From Clostridia bacterium BRH_c25 (GTDB lineage Bacteria; Bacillota_A; Clostridia; Lutisporales; Lutisporaceae), in assembly GCA_001515955.1 (NCBI GenBank), contig LOES01000167.1, forward strand, positions 7,898 to 71,897: 64,000 bases of DNA. The letters run 5' to 3'. Below are positions 62,109 to 64,000 of this stretch, piece after piece. Each line of letters starts with the position of its first letter. The stretch's first letter is position 1. A model generated the notes under the pieces. It had not been told where the DNA came from, did no database searches, and saw nothing but the letters and a program-made list of their open reading frames with translations. The position numbers were made by a program, and so were the translations under genes.

Positions 62109-62839
62109 GTCTTTCGACCTCCAATTCCATCTGCAATTTTCTCCAAAGCCTTGATATACCGCCTGCAAAGTCGGTCACGGAAGAATACGATTGGTGTCCC
62201 GGCGTTTTCCAATTCACCTGCCCGTTTGAGATATGGCAATTCATAATCAAAAGGCAGTTCCATCATTTTACGATAGGTTTTGTCATCAAATTCCCCATTG
62301 GGTTCAAGTAGTATATGGGTTTGCTTTTCTACAATATGTAACTCGCGCATAAAATCCGTAACGCCCCGGTACCACATTTGTGCTGCTACGGACGGCTTAT
62401 GTAGGGTATATATCCTTTCAGCCATCCAAAGTCCAACACCCGATACCGGGTTAGTAACTTCCGCTGCTCCATCCACAATGATAATGTCAAACACCAATGA
62501 TGCAGCATTCAACATTCTCTCTACTTCTTGAAGGGTTATGGTCTCACAAAGAAGCCCGGTATAGTGGGTAGGTACAGATAGGAAGAAAAGATTTTTACAT
62601 TCCTCGTATTGCATAAATCTTTCTCCAATGTTGGGATTATCCTCACTTAATGCCTGAAAGAGACCCTTTTGGGCTGGAACACTCTGACCTAAGAATACCT
62701 GGATATCTCCATAGGTCAGATTGGAGGAAATAAGTCCCACCAGCACATTACGTCTGGAAAGGGTGCAGGCTAGATTGACTGCAAAAGTTGTCTTCCCACT
62801 GTTTTTACCACCCCAAACAGTATAAATTTTACTACTCAT
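62105..62839 (-). CDS. tadZ: TadZ/CpaE-like P-loop protein
   Basis: The product is 244 residues, a MinD/ParA-type ATPase with IYTVWGGKNSGKTTFAVNLA at the start (deviant Walker A) and FDIIIVDGAAEV at about residue 115. In Tad systems TadZ/CpaE brings the pilus assembly site to the cell pole. Members without ATPase activity are common, but here the loop lysine and threonine are kept. It overlaps cpaB by eight bases. Confidence 0.75.
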   Translation of the reverse strand: MSSKIYTVWGGKNSGKTTFAVNLACTLSRRNVLVGLISSNLTYGDIQVFLGQSVPAQKGLFQALSEDNPNIGERFMQYEECKNLFFLSVPTHYTGLLCETITLQEVERMLNAASLVFDIIIVDGAAEVTNPVSGVGLWMAERIYTLHKPSVAAQMWYRGVTDFMRELHIVEKQTHILLEPNGEFDDKTYRKMMELPFDYELPYLKRAGELENAGTPIVFFRDRLCRRYIKALEKIADGIGGRKT

Positions 62840-63539
62840 GGCTCACACCTCGTTTCTCAAAGATCAGGTGAAGCTTGCCTGTGTATTCAGCTTCTATAAG
62901 CCTTTTGGCCTGTGCTTCGGTAACGATTAGCGTAATAGCCTTAGGAATAGGATCACCAGTGGATGATTGACTGTCGGACTGCTGCTTTCGGACCTCGGCA
63001 GTATCCTGTGTTCGTGCATTCTCTACACTGTAAACCTCCAACCCCTTTAATTCGGGATAGAGTATGACCTGTGGGGAAGAATCCTGACCGTCGGATGCAC
63101 GCTCCAAAAACACAGCTACCGTTACTATGTCTCCATTTTGCAGATGGGAGGATAGTCCCGCAGCAATGCTTGGTACGCTGATGGTAACAAGACGTTGGTT
63201 ATTGCCTGCGATCCGGTCAAACAGCTCGTTCACAACAAATTCACCAAGTTTCTGAGGAAAGAAATAATCTCCCTTGGCAATGTCGGTCTGTGCAATCTTT
63301 CCTACAATAAGGGCTTTATCATTAATAAACCCTTGTGGCAGACCATATCCTCCCACTTCTACATTCGCAAGATATTTATCCGTTATCTCTGTTCCAACAG
63401 GGATGTCTTCTGATGCCCGAAGTATCATGACAGTTGCACTCTTTTGTTCATAAAAGCGCGGCAAGAGTAAAAAAGAAACACATGCCGCAATAACAATGCA
63501 AAGGATACTTAGAAATATTCGGTTCTTCAATAGCTTCAA
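62832..63539 (-). CDS. cpaB: CpaB-like Flp pilus assembly protein
   Basis: The product is 235 residues. One N-terminal membrane helix (IFLSILCIVIAACVSFLLL) is followed by a SAF domain (ASEDIPVGTEITDKYLANVE; TDIAKGDYFFP) and a second domain with ITLIVTEAQAKRLIEAEYTG. This is the plan of CpaB/RcpC. In Gram-positives without an outer membrane it probably works at the cell wall. It starts the Tad gene series. Confidence 0.85.
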   Translation of the reverse strand: MKLLKNRIFLSILCIVIAACVSFLLLPRFYEQKSATVMILRASEDIPVGTEITDKYLANVEVGGYGLPQGFINDKALIVGKIAQTDIAKGDYFFPQKLGEFVVNELFDRIAGNNQRLVTISVPSIAAGLSSHLQNGDIVTVAVFLERASDGQDSSPQVILYPELKGLEVYSVENARTQDTAEVRKQQSDSQSSTGDPIPKAITLIVTEAQAKRLIEAEYTGKLHLIFEKRGVSHE

Positions 63540-63598
63540 GTTGTTCTGTTCCTCCTTTCGGTTTGGAATAAAGAGCAGTTTTACCCGCCGAAAAAGAA

Positions 63599-63742
63599 TT
63601 AGGACTGTCCTTCCTGCTTTTCATTCTTTTTACCAGGGCACTGCCTATTCATGTCATTTTTTGTTACTTTACTGCCGATATGAATACGCCGTATTAGGGT
63701 GCGGAACACCTTAGGATTTTTCTTGTTATCTGACTGCTTCAT
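63599..63742 (-). CDS. Small basic hypothetical protein
   Basis: The product is 47 residues from the ATG at 63742 with AAAGGAG upstream. It is very rich in Lys and Arg (DNKKNPKVFRTLIRRIHIGS; GKKNEKQEG). I know no family. It lies 59 bases before cpaB and could be the leading gene of the Tad transcript. A longer frame up to 63880 lacks a ribosome site. Confidence 0.5.
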   Translation of the reverse strand: MKQSDNKKNPKVFRTLIRRIHIGSKVTKNDMNRQCPGKKNEKQEGQS

Positions 63743-63773
63743 AAATGCTCCTTTCTGTATGAAATTTGTTGTA

Positions 63774-63815
63774 TTACCTGCCGAAAGGCAGAGATATTTC
63801 TTTTTCGGCTGGTAA
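63774..63815. promoter_or_regulatory. Hairpin upstream of the Tad operon
   Basis: TTACC-T-GCCGAAA (63774-63786) pairs with TTTCGGC-T-GGTAA (63803-63815) in a stem of 12 pairs with one T-T mismatch and a 16-base loop. The motif TTACC-(C/T)-GCCGAAA occurs again at 63581-63593, just before cpaB. It may be a control site for the Tad genes or end the upstream transcript; the T-run is too weak to call it a terminator. Confidence 0.4.
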
Positions 63816-63923
63816 ATATATAGGGGTGGGGTGTGGGGAGGGGAAAAACGGATGACCATTCTACGACATTCAATAATCAAATAGATAGACTACCCCCTTG
63901 GTGTGAAATATTTGCCTGATTGT

Positions 63924-64000
63924 TTAATCATCGAATAGAGTACATTTTTCTTTGCTGCATTTGTGAGAATGTTCATCAAAGAACTGACAGTGCTTACAAT
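63924..64000 (-). CDS. C-terminal end of a cysteine-rich protein (partial)
   Basis: The frame entering from the right edge codes for CKHCQFFDEHSHKCSKEK plus CTLFDD and ends in TAA at 63924-63926. The spacing C-x2-C-x9-C-x5-C (with two histidines in the middle) looks like a small zinc site. The start is outside the window. Small cysteine-rich proteins of this sort are common in Clostridial ICEs; no function can be given. Confidence 0.5.
   Translation of the reverse strand, partial: CKHCQFFDEHSHKCSKEKCTLFDD

Noticed and set aside
1..64000. tRNA, rRNA and riboswitch genes.
   Set aside because: I read the gene-free stretches and saw no cloverleaf, rRNA sequence or known riboswitch core; the window is too densely coding to hide large RNAs, though small RNAs cannot be excluded.

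Overview
The window looks like DNA from a low-GC Gram-positive anaerobe of the class Clostridia. The evidence is AT-rich sequence, strong GGAGG ribosome sites, frequent TTG and GTG starts, and conjugation genes of the Tn1549/CTn type known from Clostridioides difficile and gut Lachnospiraceae. Nearly all of it appears to be one large integrative conjugative element (ICE) read leftwards (minus strand). Its left junction is probably near base 390; its right end and integrase lie outside the window. No rRNA, tRNA or CRISPR array was seen.

Bases 1-391 look chromosomal: the C-terminus of a membrane transporter, a decayed FMN-binding domain remnant with an in-frame stop, and the first 39 codons of a flavodoxin-like gene that loses its family sequence near 390. 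From 525 to 6858 lies accessory cargo on the minus strand: a coupled PD-(D/E)XK nuclease-like protein and partner, a small basic protein, an HD phosphohydrolase, a DUF4139 protein, a small conserved protein, an HD-DUF429 fusion and a WYL regulator.

Bases 7064-28058 hold the most striking part, a nine-gene compact operon that looks like a DNA phosphorothioate defence system. Its order of transcription is SspD-like PP-loop sulfur transferase, SspB-like DUF4007 protein, SspC-like ATPase, SspA-like cysteine desulfurase, DptF-like ATPase, DptG-like protein, DptH-like HerA/FtsK translocase, a second short protein that may be a remote DUF4007 relative, and a second very large ATPase that shares motifs with the SspC-like one. 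It therefore combines an Ssp-type (single-strand) modification module with a Dpt/DndFGH-like restriction module and adds an apparently duplicated SspB/SspC-like pair. DndB, DndD, DndE and SspE are not seen. A small XRE regulator with its own operator lies just upstream, and a strong terminator at 28550-28613 separates this region from the transfer genes.

Bases 28696-53178 are the transfer and maintenance region: RadC-like protein, a CD1108-like protein that seems to lack its C-terminal hydrolase, DUF6075, VirB4, PrgI, a Spo0E-like protein, an inverted XRE/membrane-protein cassette with three matching operators, a TrbL/VirB6-like protein, a Maff2-like pilin, VirD4, an ArdC-like protein, PcfB, MOBP relaxase, MobC, an oriT candidate, a DpnD/PcfM protein, the AbiEi/AbiEii toxin-antitoxin pair, a toprim/DUF3991 primase-like protein and a 2401-residue methylase/SNF2 helicase. 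A conserved TnpV-like protein is encoded inside the helicase gene in another frame.

Bases 53248-63742 carry a complete-looking Tad/Flp pilus locus: CpaB, TadZ/CpaE, TadA/CpaF, TadB, TadC, three tandem Flp-like pilins, two TadE-like pseudopilins, a large CARDB-repeat surface protein, and a prepilin peptidase. It may help donor-recipient contact during conjugation or attachment to surfaces. A partial cysteine-rich protein runs off the right edge.
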